Origin: Amycolatopsis orientalis DSM 40040 = KCTC 9412 | GTDB lineage: Bacteria > Actinomycetota > Actinomycetes > Mycobacteriales > Pseudonocardiaceae | Assembly: GCF_000478275.1 (NCBI RefSeq) | Contig: NZ_ASJB01000053.1 | Location: 39,489 to 103,488, forward strand | DNA length: 64,000 bases | Reading direction: 5' to 3' | In this document: piece after piece, positions 23,616 to 32,313 of the stretch | Position numbering within the stretch: position 1 is the stretch's first letter | Layout: each line of letters begins with the position of its first letter | The notes under the pieces: generated by a model | Told to the model about the DNA's origin: nothing | The model's input: only the letters and a program-made list of their open reading frames with translations | Database searches by the model: none | Translations under genes and position numbers: made by a program

Positions 23616-24572
23616 ATGAACGCTCCGAGGGTGGCCGTCCTGGCGTTCGAGGGGATCAGCCCGTTCCACCTCGCCGTGCCGTCACTGGTCTGGGGACCCG
23701 AATCCCCGGTGGGCGACATGGAGCCGTGGCCGATCACGGTCGTCGCCCTGAAGCCGGGCCTGCTCGCCACGAGCGCCGGCTATGCCATCGACGTCCCCGC
23801 CGACCTCGGCGCGCTCGCGGACGCCGACATCATCGTCGTGCCGTGGTGGTCCGACCCGGAAACCCCGACGCCCCCGCCCGTCTCCGCCGCGCTGCGGACC
23901 GCGCACGAACGCGGAGCACTCGTCGTCGGGCTCTGCCTGGGGGTCTTCGCCCTCGCGGACGCCGGCATCCTCGACGGTCGCGCGGCGACCACCCACTGGA
24001 GCTGGGCCGAAACGTTCCGGAGGCGCTTCCCCGCGGCGGAACTGCGTCCCGAAGACCTGTATGTCGACGAGGGCGACATCGTGACCGGCGCGGGCGCGAC
24101 CGCGGGGATCGACACCTGTCTGCATCTGCTCGCCCGCCGGGCCGGTCAGGTCGTGGCCAACCGCGTCGCCCGGCGGATCGTCGCCGCGCCGCATCGTCCC
24201 GGTGGCCAGGCCCAGTTCATCGAGTTCCCCGTCCCCGCCCCGGACGAGGATCCGATCACCCACGTGATGAACTGGGCGCAGTCCCATCTCGACGCCCAGC
24301 ACAGCATCGACGGCCTCGCCGCCCGGGCCCACATGAGCAGGAGCACCTTCACCCGCTCGTTCCGCGCCCGCACCGGGACCACCGTCCACCACTGGCTTGT
24401 CGCCCAGCGCCTCGCGCGGGCGCGGCACCTTCTCGAGACGACCACGCTCGGCGTCGACACCGTCGCCGCACAATCCGGTTTCGGTACGCCTGCCCGTCTT
24501 CGCGAGCACTTCGCCGCCGCGCTGGGGACGACGCCGACCCGCTACCGGCTCGAGTTCTCCGGCGCCTGCTGA
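23616..24572 (+). CDS. GATase1-like / AraC-family transcriptional regulator
   Basis: This 318-residue protein has an N-terminal DJ-1/PfpI-like domain (residues about 5-185, with VGLCLGVFALA carrying the nucleophile-position Cys). A C-terminal AraC HTH follows (about 215-310; HMSRSTFTRSFRARTG and GFGTPARLREHF). This is the FtrA-like architecture, often activating a neighbouring catabolic operon. ATG 23616 has AGGGAAGAGGG upstream. Its 3' end overlaps the convergent pentapeptide gene by 31 bases. Confidence 0.9.
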   Translation: MNAPRVAVLAFEGISPFHLAVPSLVWGPESPVGDMEPWPITVVALKPGLLATSAGYAIDVPADLGALADADIIVVPWWSDPETPTPPPVSAALRTAHERGALVVGLCLGVFALADAGILDGRAATTHWSWAETFRRRFPAAELRPEDLYVDEGDIVTGAGATAGIDTCLHLLARRAGQVVANRVARRIVAAPHRPGGQAQFIEFPVPAPDEDPITHVMNWAQSHLDAQHSIDGLAARAHMSRSTFTRSFRARTGTTVHHWLVAQRLARARHLLETTTLGVDTVAAQSGFGTPARLREHFAAALGTTPTRYRLEFSGAC

Positions 24573-26506
24573 TAGCCCGCCGGATCGTCCGGCGGCGCAA
24601 GCACCAGCGTCCCCCACTCGCCTTCCGAAGCCACATAAGGACGTTCACAGACATCTAGGACTTCGGTCCCAAGAGGCCAAACACTGCCCGAGCCGATTTT
24701 CCGTACATCCGCCCGGACCCACACCGTCTTGATACGAGGGGGTCGCGCGAAGTCGGTGCCGGTGAAAGAGACCGGTCCGCCGAAACGGATCCAGGAGAAG
24801 ACGATGTCGTCCTCGAACCGTGCATGGAAGAACCCGCAGACGTCGCCGAATCTCGTGTTGAGAAACCTCACTTCGCCGCGGAAGACCGTCTTCGTGAATC
24901 CGACGCTGTCGGCGAACTCCGTACTCTCGAACCACACATTTGCCTCGAACCGAGCCCGTTCGAACGTCGTCAACCCGGCGAAGCGGCAGTCATAGAACCT
25001 TGTGTCGCCAACGAATACAGCCTCTTCGAACACAGCGGGCTTCGCGAACCGCGCCCCACCGAAGTGAGCGGTGCCGTGGAACCGCGCCCGGGTGAACTCG
25101 ACGCCTGCGTCGAACCGCGCCATGGTGAACGTGGTGTCTTCGGCGAAAAGAGCGCCCGTGAACTCGATGTTCCAGCCGAACTCGGTCGCGTGGAACCGGG
25201 CGCTGCCGAGGTTCGCGGCGACGAACCCGGTGAACGCGCCGTCGAACCGGGCTTCGCCGAAGTCGGCCCCGATGTCGAAGTGGGTGTGGGCGAAGTAGGC
25301 GTTGGCGGCGAACCGGGTGTGGGCGAACACTCCCAGCCCGGCGAACCGCGCCTTGCCGAAGTTGACTTCGCCCCGGAAATCGGCCTCGGCGAACCAGGCG
25401 TCGGCTGCGAAGGTCGCACCGGTGAACACCGCATCCGAGCGGAAGTCCGCTTGCTTGAACGTCGTGGTCCCTCGGAAGTCGACGTCCGCGAACCGGGCGG
25501 CCTTGTCGAAGGTCGCCCGGCGGAAATCCGCTTCGTGGTCGAAACGGGTATTGGCGAACTGGGCCACTCCGATGAACCGCGTGCCCGTGAACACGGCGTT
25601 CAACCTGAACCGGACGTCGTTGAACCACACGTCACCGGTGAAGGTGGCGTCGGTGAAGTCCGCCGCGACGATACGGCAACCGATCAGGTTGGCCGGACCG
25701 AGCACGGCGCCGGTGAGATCCAGGTTGATGTCGGGCCAGAAGGTGTCGACCGGCTCGTCCTTCGTGCCGAATTTCAAGTGCCGGAACAGAATGGTCTGCG
25801 CGGTCCGCCGGACTTGGCGCTCCTGCTCGGCTTCCGCGTACTCGGCGGTCAGCGCGTCCGCGCGCGGTGCGGGCGGAGCCAGCCGCACCGACGCCCGCTG
25901 CCGGGCGTGGCTGCCCAGTAACGGGCGCGGGACCCCGGGGCGCCGCACTGGTTCGCGTTGTGGTGGCCGGTAAGGCATCCGCAGATAGGCGCACAGCAGA
26001 TCGACGATGGTTTGACGCTGTGCCGGGTTGTCCTGGGCAAGCCGTTCCAGTGCGTATAAACCGGCGAGGCGTACCGGCGCCTGCGCCGACCCGAGCTGAT
26101 CGGCGGCCTTGCCGTACAGGTCGGTGATCCGGCGGGCCTCGGCGTCCGCGATGGTCGTCGCGTGCGCGGCGTGCGCCTGGTTGAGACTCAGCTCGGAGGT
26201 CCGCTGCCGACGGGCGGTCAGCCACAACGCGGCCGCACCACCGGTGCCGAGAACGATCGTGCCCGCCGTCTTGATCGCTTCGAGCCGCCCGGAGTGCCCG
26301 CCGTCGCCGAACGCGACCAGCAGCGCCACCGCGACCCCGGCGCCGAGCACGATCAACGCGGTCGCCGCCCATCCGATGGCCCGGTTCGACAACACCGGCA
26401 ATTCGCGCGGCGGATCCGCCTGCTGCCGGTACACGAGCACCGACATCGGCGGCTGCGCGGACGGTTCGAACGGGCCCGGCGACGGCGGTAGCGTGTCCAC
26501 CCGCAC
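24542..26506 (-). CDS. Membrane-anchored pentapeptide-repeat protein
   Basis: This protein of about 654 residues has two N-terminal hydrophobic segments (AIGWAATALIVLGAGVAVAL and a second about 25 residues later), then a helical linker. After that come over thirty pentapeptide repeats of the form x-F-x-x-A/T-x-F, for example ADFTDATFTGD and VFTGTRF, giving a right-handed quadrilateral beta-helix. Family roles vary (gyrase mimicry, scaffolding), and nothing here identifies a target. The start is uncertain: GTG 26506 and ATG 26446 both lack a good ribosome site. The reading frame extends to 26614, but that part runs into a palindromic repeat and is probably non-coding. Confidence 0.85.
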   Translation of the reverse strand: MRVDTLPPSPGPFEPSAQPPMSVLVYRQQADPPRELPVLSNRAIGWAATALIVLGAGVAVALLVAFGDGGHSGRLEAIKTAGTIVLGTGGAAALWLTARRQRTSELSLNQAHAAHATTIADAEARRITDLYGKAADQLGSAQAPVRLAGLYALERLAQDNPAQRQTIVDLLCAYLRMPYRPPQREPVRRPGVPRPLLGSHARQRASVRLAPPAPRADALTAEYAEAEQERQVRRTAQTILFRHLKFGTKDEPVDTFWPDINLDLTGAVLGPANLIGCRIVAADFTDATFTGDVWFNDVRFRLNAVFTGTRFIGVAQFANTRFDHEADFRRATFDKAARFADVDFRGTTTFKQADFRSDAVFTGATFAADAWFAEADFRGEVNFGKARFAGLGVFAHTRFAANAYFAHTHFDIGADFGEARFDGAFTGFVAANLGSARFHATEFGWNIEFTGALFAEDTTFTMARFDAGVEFTRARFHGTAHFGGARFAKPAVFEEAVFVGDTRFYDCRFAGLTTFERARFEANVWFESTEFADSVGFTKTVFRGEVRFLNTRFGDVCGFFHARFEDDIVFSWIRFGGPVSFTGTDFARPPRIKTVWVRADVRKIGSGSVWPLGTEVLDVCERPYVASEGEWGTLVLAPPDDPAGYQQAPENSSR

Positions 26507-26558
26507 ATCATGCCGCGAGAGGCCCCGGCGACGACACGTCTTCAGCTGCCGGCCCGCC

Positions 26559-26643
26559 GGAGGTGAAGGACGCTTTCCCCGCATGTGATGCGGTGAAGGG
26601 CGCTTTCCTCGCATCGCATGCGGGGAAAGTCCCCTTCACCTCC
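26559..26643. repeat. 85-nt composite palindrome
   Basis: GGAGGTGAAGG at the left is matched by CCTTCACCTCC at the right, and CTTTCCCCGCATG by CATGCGGGGAAAG. The middle contains a third partial copy of the arm (GGTGAAGGGCGCTTTCC). So a duplicated arm sits inside a larger hairpin, between the pentapeptide gene start and the flavoprotein gene end. Confidence 0.75.
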
Positions 26644-26647
26644 GCCC

Positions 26648-26677
26648 TGAGGAAAGGCCTACTGAGGAAAGGCCTAC
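26648..26677. repeat. Two tandem copies of a 15-bp unit overlapping a stop codon
   Basis: TGAGGAAAGGCCTAC occurs twice back to back (26648-26662, 26663-26677). The second copy covers the stop codon of the flavoprotein gene (26674-26676), so a copy-number change there would alter only the extreme 3' end. Confidence 0.8.
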
Positions 26678-28338
26678 TGAAGGGTGCGTGCGAGGGCCCG
26701 GCCCGCGGCGCGGCCGGAGAAGATGCAGCCGCCGAGGAACGTGCCTTCCAGCGCGTTGTAGCCGTGCACGCCCCCGCCGCCGAATCCGGCGACCTCACCG
26801 GCGGCGTACAGGCCGGGGAACGGCGAGCCGTCGGCGCGCATCGCCTGCGAATCGAGGTTCGTCTGGATCCCGCCCAGCGTCTTGCGCGTCAGGATGTTGA
26901 GGCGGACCGCGATCAACGGACCGTGCGCCGGATCGAGAAGCCGGTGCGGCTTCGCCACTCGCACCAGCCGGTCCCCCAGGCTCCGGCGGGCGTTGGCGAT
27001 CGCCATGAGCTGGAAGTCCTTGGAGAACCGGTTTCCGACCTGGCCGTCGCGAGCGGCGATCTGGCGTTCGATCTCCGCGAGTTCCAGGTCCGGACCGCGG
27101 CTGATCTTGTTCATGCCCGCGACGAGCTCGTCCAGAGTGTCGGCGACGACGAAGTCCACTCCCTGGTTCTTGAATGCCTCGACCGAGCCGGGTGCGCCCT
27201 TGCCGCCGCGGCTGGTCAGCGTGCGTCGGAGATCCTTGCCGGTGATGTCGGGGTTCTGTTCCGACCCGGACAGCACGAATTCGCGGTCGATGATCGTCTG
27301 GTTCAGCACGAACCACGAGTAGTCGTAGCCGGTCGACAGGATGGCCTTCATCGACTGGTTGGTGTCGAAGCCGGGGAAGTTCGGGGCGGGGAGCCGCTTT
27401 CCGGTGGCGTCGAACCACATCGACGACGGGCCGGGGATGATCCGGATCGCGTGGTCGGGCCAGATGGGGTCCCAATTGTGCAGACCTTCGGTGTAGTGCC
27501 ACATCCGGTCGCGGTTGACCAGACCGGCACCGGCTCGCTCGCTGATCGCGAGCATGCGCCCGTCGACGTGGGCGGGCACGCCGGGAATCATCGTCCGCGG
27601 GCAAGGGCCGAGACGGTCGGCGGGCCAGTTGGCGCGGATCAGGTCGTGGTTGTGCCCGATGCCACCCGAGGTGACGAGCACGGCCTTGGCGCGCGACTCG
27701 AAGCCGTCCACGCCGACCCGGGACGACGCCTTGCCCCGGTCCGCCTCCGACGGCTCCAGCACGGTGCCCCGCACCCCGACCGCGGCGCCGTCCTCGACGA
27801 TCAGCTCGTCGACCTGATGGCGGAACGCGAACCGCACCAGCCCGTCGCGTTCGGCCTCCAGCACCGGTTCGGCGAAGACCCGGACCACTTCCGGGCCCGT
27901 GCCCCAGGTCAGGTGGAACCGCGGCACCGAGTTGCCGTGGCCGTCCGCCGTGCCTCCCCCGCGCTCGGCCCAGCCGACCACGGGAGTGAACCGCAGTCCC
28001 AGGTCGTGCAGGTACCGCCGCTTTTCCGTGGCGGCGAACCGGACGTAGGCCTGCGCCCACTGGCGGGCCCAGCGGTCCTCGTCGTCGCGGTCGAAGCCGG
28101 CGGAGTCCAGCCAGTCGCGCAGAGCCAGCTCGTAGGAGTCCTTGATGCCGTTGCGCCGCTGCTCCGGGCTGTCGACGAGGAAGAGCCCGCCGAGTGACCA
28201 GAACGCCTGGCCGCCGAGGTTGGCGCGGTTCTCCTGTTCGACGACCAGCACCCGGCGCCCGGCCTTGGTGAGTTCGTAGGTCGCGACGAGCCCGGCGAGG
28301 CCGGCTCCCACCACGATGACGTCCGGTTCTCCGGTCAT
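26674..28338 (-). CDS. FAD-binding dehydrogenase (ketosteroid dehydrogenase / fumarate-reductase-like)
   Basis: This 554-residue flavoprotein has an N-terminal dinucleotide-binding motif VVGAGLAGLVATYEL, a second FAD motif (VLVTSGGIGHN) and a C-terminal AAGEVAGFGGGGVHGYNALEG typical of FAD_binding_2 oxidoreductases. It lacks a heme or Tat segment, so it is probably cytoplasmic. The substrate is unknown; the family includes steroid dehydrogenases and fumarate reductase-like enzymes. ATG 28338 overlaps the stop of the upstream TetR gene (ATGA), so regulator and enzyme are one coupled transcript. Confidence 0.88.
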   Translation of the reverse strand: MTGEPDVIVVGAGLAGLVATYELTKAGRRVLVVEQENRANLGGQAFWSLGGLFLVDSPEQRRNGIKDSYELALRDWLDSAGFDRDDEDRWARQWAQAYVRFAATEKRRYLHDLGLRFTPVVGWAERGGGTADGHGNSVPRFHLTWGTGPEVVRVFAEPVLEAERDGLVRFAFRHQVDELIVEDGAAVGVRGTVLEPSEADRGKASSRVGVDGFESRAKAVLVTSGGIGHNHDLIRANWPADRLGPCPRTMIPGVPAHVDGRMLAISERAGAGLVNRDRMWHYTEGLHNWDPIWPDHAIRIIPGPSSMWFDATGKRLPAPNFPGFDTNQSMKAILSTGYDYSWFVLNQTIIDREFVLSGSEQNPDITGKDLRRTLTSRGGKGAPGSVEAFKNQGVDFVVADTLDELVAGMNKISRGPDLELAEIERQIAARDGQVGNRFSKDFQLMAIANARRSLGDRLVRVAKPHRLLDPAHGPLIAVRLNILTRKTLGGIQTNLDSQAMRADGSPFPGLYAAGEVAGFGGGGVHGYNALEGTFLGGCIFSGRAAGRALARTLQ

Positions 28339-28988
28339 GATCGGTTCCTGCTTTCGGTGCTGTAAGCGGTGATGACGCGGCCGAACAGCTCGGCCCGGCG
28401 CTGCCACACCACGGGTTCGCCGGGTTCGGTGAAGCACTGGGCGGCCGTGCCGTCGTGCACGGCGATCAAGGCCTGTCCCAGCGCGTCCGGATCGGGCACG
28501 GACCGGCCGATGCGAGCGAGCAGCTCCAGGAGCAACGGCATGAACGACGCGGCGATCGCCCGCTCCCGCGCGGCGATCACCTTCCGCAGCCCGGGTGTCC
28601 GCAGGGCGTGCGCGGTGAATTCGGCGCTCACCCGGTACCACTCCTCGTCCATCGGGACGACCCGCAACACCTCCCCCACGACACTGTCCACATCGGACAC
28701 CGCCGGGAAGTCCCCGGCCTCGAACGCCTGGCGGGTCCGGCTGATCTGCTCGGCCGACCGCTCTTCCCACATGGCCAGGAACAGCTCGTCCAAGGACACG
28801 AAGTTCGAGTAGAACGCTCCCCGGGTGTAGCCGGCCTGAGCGCAGACCTCGTCGACGGTCGCGCGGCCGAATCCTTCCCTGGCGAAGACCTCGAGTGCCG
28901 CGTCCAGCAACCGGCGCCGGGTTTCGGCGCGTCGTTTGGTCACCCGCGGCTCGCGGGCCGGACCGGTTCTCTCTCGCCCTGCGGACAT
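28335..28988 (-). CDS. TetR-family transcriptional regulator
   Basis: This 217-residue protein has a TetR N-terminal HTH (RRLLDAALEVFAREGFGRATVDEVCAQAGYTRGAFYSNF, in two parts) followed by a ligand-binding domain. ATG 28988 is preceded by GGGAGGCG, which fixes the start; the frame extends further but without a site. It is coupled to the FAD dehydrogenase it likely represses. Two copies of a GATACAnGAA-type repeat just upstream (29003-29034) are the probable autoregulatory operator. Confidence 0.9.
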   Translation of the reverse strand: MSAGRERTGPAREPRVTKRRAETRRRLLDAALEVFAREGFGRATVDEVCAQAGYTRGAFYSNFVSLDELFLAMWEERSAEQISRTRQAFEAGDFPAVSDVDSVVGEVLRVVPMDEEWYRVSAEFTAHALRTPGLRKVIAARERAIAASFMPLLLELLARIGRSVPDPDALGQALIAVHDGTAAQCFTEPGEPVVWQRRAELFGRVITAYSTESRNRS

Positions 28989-29002
28989 CACGCCTCCCGT
29001 TC

Positions 29003-29034
29003 GATACAAGAATGCATCGGATACATGAACGTAT
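29003..29034. promoter_or_regulatory. Probable TetR operator (two repeats, 17-bp period)
   Basis: GATACAAGAATGCAT (29003-29017) and GATACATGAACGTAT (29020-29034) are near-identical repeats one and a half helical turns apart, immediately upstream of the TetR start. The second copy is itself symmetrical (ATAC...GTAT). Confidence 0.6.
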
Positions 29035-29072
29035 GCAACTGGGGAGGCGGTGACCTGGCACACTGCCGCAGG

Positions 29073-30293
29073 TCAGCGCTGCGCGGCGGTCCGGCGGCGC
29101 AATGCCGGCACCAGCGCCCGCTGGGCGATGAAGAGGGCGAGTCCGCCGATCGCGCACACCGAGGCGAGCACGGTCGGTCCGGCCAGATCGAGCAAGGAGG
29201 TTCCCGCCAACGGGCCGAGCACCGCTCCCACGCTCCAGGTGGTCGAGGCGAGGCCCATGTACCTGCCCCGCAGCTCGGCGGGGGCGAGGTCGGCGAAGGT
29301 GTCGCCGAACCGGACGGCGATACCGATCTGGCCGAGCGTCCAGATCACGACCGATCCGGCGAAAGCCGGGGTGCTGTGGCTCAGGGCGCCGAGCGCGGCG
29401 CCGACCCCGACGAGCAGCATCGACACGGCCGACACCACACCGCCGTCGCGGCCGGCGAGCAACCGGACGGCCACCGGCTGGAGGAGCACGATGGCGACGC
29501 CGTTGAGCGCCAGCACCGCACCGTAGGTCGTGGGCTGGATCCCGTTGCCCGTCATCAGCAGCGGCAACGTCGTGAACGTCTGCAGGAACAGGGTGAAGTA
29601 GCCGACGTGGATCGCCATCATCGCGAGCATCAGCCGGTCTCGCAGCACCACGGGCAACAGCGCTCCCCGCGTCCGCGCCGATCCGGCCGGACGGGTTTCC
29701 GGCACCAGCTTCCAGACGATCAGCGCCGCGGCCAGCGAGGCCACGATGTTGGTCCAGAACAGCAGCCCGTAGCCGTGTGTGGCCAGGATCCCGGCCATGA
29801 CCGTGGCGACCGAGAAACCGAGGTTCGCCGCCCAGTAGAGCAACCCGAACGCACGGATCCGTTGGCGCGTGGGCAGATCGGCCACCGCGGCCGAGCCGGC
29901 CGGGCGGAACAGCTCGATCGTCAGCCCGATCCCGACGGCGGCCGCCCAGATCCCCGGCATCGAATCCGCCGAGCCGAGCGCGGCGAGCGCCACGGCGGCA
30001 CCCAGATGCCCCACCAGCATCGTGTTGCGTCGGCCGATCCGGTCTCCCAGCCAGCCCCCGAGCAGCTGGGATCCGATGTCCCCCACCCCGACGGCGGCGA
30101 CCACCGCGCCGGCGGTCGCGGGCGAGAGGTGCTGCGCCTGAGTCAGATACAGCACCAGAAACGACCGCACCACACCGCCCGCCCTGCCGACGAAGTGCGT
30201 TGCCGCCAACGACCAGACCAGCCTGGGCAGTCCCAGGTTCGGCAAGGCCGCTCGGTTCAGGGGCGCCGGAGTGATCGTGCTCGAAGTCGTCAT
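29073..30293 (-). CDS. MFS transporter
   Basis: This 406-residue integral membrane protein has about 12 hydrophobic segments and the MFS cytoplasmic loop GDRIGRRNTM between segments 2 and 3. It is most like drug/sugar efflux permeases; the substrate is unknown. ATG 30293 is preferred over an in-frame start 60 bases upstream, because the latter would lie within the divergent regulatory region. The divergent LysR gene starts 82 bases away and probably controls it. Confidence 0.88.
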   Translation of the reverse strand: MTTSSTITPAPLNRAALPNLGLPRLVWSLAATHFVGRAGGVVRSFLVLYLTQAQHLSPATAGAVVAAVGVGDIGSQLLGGWLGDRIGRRNTMLVGHLGAAVALAALGSADSMPGIWAAAVGIGLTIELFRPAGSAAVADLPTRQRIRAFGLLYWAANLGFSVATVMAGILATHGYGLLFWTNIVASLAAALIVWKLVPETRPAGSARTRGALLPVVLRDRLMLAMMAIHVGYFTLFLQTFTTLPLLMTGNGIQPTTYGAVLALNGVAIVLLQPVAVRLLAGRDGGVVSAVSMLLVGVGAALGALSHSTPAFAGSVVIWTLGQIGIAVRFGDTFADLAPAELRGRYMGLASTTWSVGAVLGPLAGTSLLDLAGPTVLASVCAIGGLALFIAQRALVPALRRRTAAQR

Positions 30294-30329
30294 GGCTCTG
30301 ACGCTAAGGCGGTAAAGCCATTGAAAAAA

Positions 30330-30356
30330 GCGATGATATTCGATCAAAGCCATCGC
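30330..30356. promoter_or_regulatory. Candidate LysR binding site
   Basis: GCGATG and CATCGC form an interrupted inverted repeat with 15 bases between, in the gap between the divergent MFS and LysR genes. It covers the space just upstream of the LysR start, as expected for an autoregulatory LysR site. Confidence 0.5.
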
Positions 30357-30375
30357 CAGGGCTTATGTTAAACCC

Positions 30376-31269
30376 ATGGTGAACGTCGAACTGCGTCATC
30401 TGCGGGCCATGGCGGTGGTCGCCGAGGAAGGAACGTTCGGCCAAGCGGCCGTTCGTCTCGGCTACACCCAATCGTCGGTGAGCCAGCAGATCGCGGCGTT
30501 GGAGAAGGCCGTCGGCGGCGCGGTCTTCGACCGGCCGGGCGGGCCGAGGCCGGTCCGGATCACGCCACTCGGCGAGGTGGTCCTGGCCCACGGCCGCGAT
30601 CTGCTGGCGAAGGCGGTGGAGCTGACCGACGCCGTCGACCGTTTCCGCGCGGGCCACGGCCGGATCGACATCGGCACTTTCCAGAGCGTGTCGAACCTGA
30701 TCCTGCCGTCCGTCATCAGCAGGCTGCTCGACGAGCATCCCGGCTGCGACATCAGGCTGTCCGACGTGAAACCCGAGGCGCCGCGGATCGGGGATCTCGA
30801 CCTGCTGTTCCACGACGACGCGGTCGAAGGCGACGTCGAGCACGTCAAACTCTTCGACGAGCCGTACCTCCTGGTGACGAGCGCGGGCACGTTCCCCGAC
30901 GGCCCGGTGCGGACACGGCTGCTCGACGATGTCCCGATGGTCGCCTGGCCGCCCACCCATCATCAACGCTGGCTGGAGCGGACGCTCGCCCGCGCGGGCG
31001 CGCAGCCGCGGTTCGTCTTCCGCACCACGGGCCACGAAACCATCCTGTCGATGGTGCGGGTGGGCATCGGCTGGGCCGTGCTGCCCTGGCTCGCCCTGCA
31101 CGGTAACGACGCCTGGTCCGACGAGCGGCTCGGCATCCACCGGCTGAGCCCGTCGCCCACCAGGGAGCTGTCCCTGCACTGGCCCGCGTGGCGGACCGAG
31201 TCCCCGCTGGCGATCCGGGCCCGGGCGATCGCCGTCGACGTCGCGCGTGCTGTCGCCGAACAGATGTAG
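30376..31269 (+). CDS. LysR-family transcriptional regulator
   Basis: This 297-residue protein has the N-terminal LysR HTH (LRHLRAMAVVAEEGTFGQAA, then YTQSSVSQQIAALE) and a C-terminal periplasmic-binding-like effector domain starting near GRIDIGTFQSV. ATG 30376 is immediately followed by an alternative GTG. It is divergent from the MFS transporter, the usual arrangement for regulator and target. Confidence 0.9.
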   Translation: MVNVELRHLRAMAVVAEEGTFGQAAVRLGYTQSSVSQQIAALEKAVGGAVFDRPGGPRPVRITPLGEVVLAHGRDLLAKAVELTDAVDRFRAGHGRIDIGTFQSVSNLILPSVISRLLDEHPGCDIRLSDVKPEAPRIGDLDLLFHDDAVEGDVEHVKLFDEPYLLVTSAGTFPDGPVRTRLLDDVPMVAWPPTHHQRWLERTLARAGAQPRFVFRTTGHETILSMVRVGIGWAVLPWLALHGNDAWSDERLGIHRLSPSPTRELSLHWPAWRTESPLAIRARAIAVDVARAVAEQM

Positions 31270-31310
31270 TCGCCGTCAACAGCGATGAGGACGCGATCCC
31301 CGCGTGCGGT

Positions 31311-32285
31311 TCAGCTGATGAAGCCCGCCGACTTGAGCCAGTCGCGGGCGACCGTGGCGGGTTTCTGGCCTTCGACGCTGACCTTCCTGTTCAGGTCCGT
31401 GAGCGTCGCGGTGTCGAGTTTCTCGGCGATCGGTGTGAAGACCTGCTCCAGCTGCGGGTATTTCTGCGCGACACCCGTCGCGATCGTGATGGCGGGGTTG
31501 TACGTCGGGAAGAAGTGCTTGTCGTCCTCGAGCACGGTGAGGCGCTGCGCGGCCACGCGCCCGTCGGTAGAGGCGACCGAACCGAAGCCGCAGGGCTCCC
31601 CCTTGCCGATGCTCGGGTAGACGACGGCATCGTTGAGCAGGTGCACCTGCGGGTCGGGGAGGGTGAACCCGTAGGTCTTCGCCAGGCCGGGGAACCCGTC
31701 GTCCCGGCTCTTGAACTCCGGGCCCATACAGGTCGAGGCGGCGGCCGGGTCCCGCTTCACGAGGGCCGCGTAGTCGGAGAGCGTCTTGACGCCGGTCCGG
31801 GCCAGCGTCGCCGGGTTGCCGGCGAGGGCGTAGGTGTCGTTGGCCGGAGAGCGTGCCCACCAGGTGACGCCGTTGGCGGTGTCGGCCTGTTTGACCGCGT
31901 CGTACTGCGCCTGCGGGTCACTGATCGGCTTGATCTGGTTGAGGTAGCTGATCCAGGCGGTGCCGGTGTATTCCCAGTACAGATCGACCGCGCCGCTGGT
32001 GAGCGCCTGGCGGACGTTGCTCGAACCGGTGATGTTGGTCTTGTCCTGCGGGCTCGCCCCGGCCGCCTGCAAGGCGACGAGGGCGATCTGGCCGAGCAGC
32101 AGCTGCTCGTCGAACTCCTTGGAGCTGACGCGGAGCTGGACGCCGTTCAACGAGTCGATCTTCTTGATGGATCCCGCGCCCACCTGGGCAGCGGTCTCGT
32201 CCTTGCCGATCGTGCAGCCTGTCGCGAGCGACGCCGCCGTGACGAGCGCGAGCACGGCGGCGGTCGTGCGCTGGAGCGTCCGCAT
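31311..32285 (-). CDS. Glycine betaine/choline-type ABC transporter substrate-binding lipoprotein
   Basis: This 324-residue protein starts with a signal peptide and lipobox LATGC (Cys near 24), so it is a membrane-anchored extracellular lipoprotein. The body matches the OpuAC/OsmF quaternary-amine binding family (LYWEYTGTAW, NDTYALAG, LNDAVVYPSIGKGEPCGFG). It captures a quaternary amine or related compatible solute. ATG 32285 has AAGGAGG upstream. It lies 28 bases downstream of the fused transporter gene and is clearly its partner. Confidence 0.9.
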   Translation of the reverse strand: MRTLQRTTAAVLALVTAASLATGCTIGKDETAAQVGAGSIKKIDSLNGVQLRVSSKEFDEQLLLGQIALVALQAAGASPQDKTNITGSSNVRQALTSGAVDLYWEYTGTAWISYLNQIKPISDPQAQYDAVKQADTANGVTWWARSPANDTYALAGNPATLARTGVKTLSDYAALVKRDPAAASTCMGPEFKSRDDGFPGLAKTYGFTLPDPQVHLLNDAVVYPSIGKGEPCGFGSVASTDGRVAAQRLTVLEDDKHFFPTYNPAITIATGVAQKYPQLEQVFTPIAEKLDTATLTDLNRKVSVEGQKPATVARDWLKSAGFIS

Positions 32286-32313
32286 GGGTCGGTCCTCCTT
32301 GAAGTCGGTCGGG

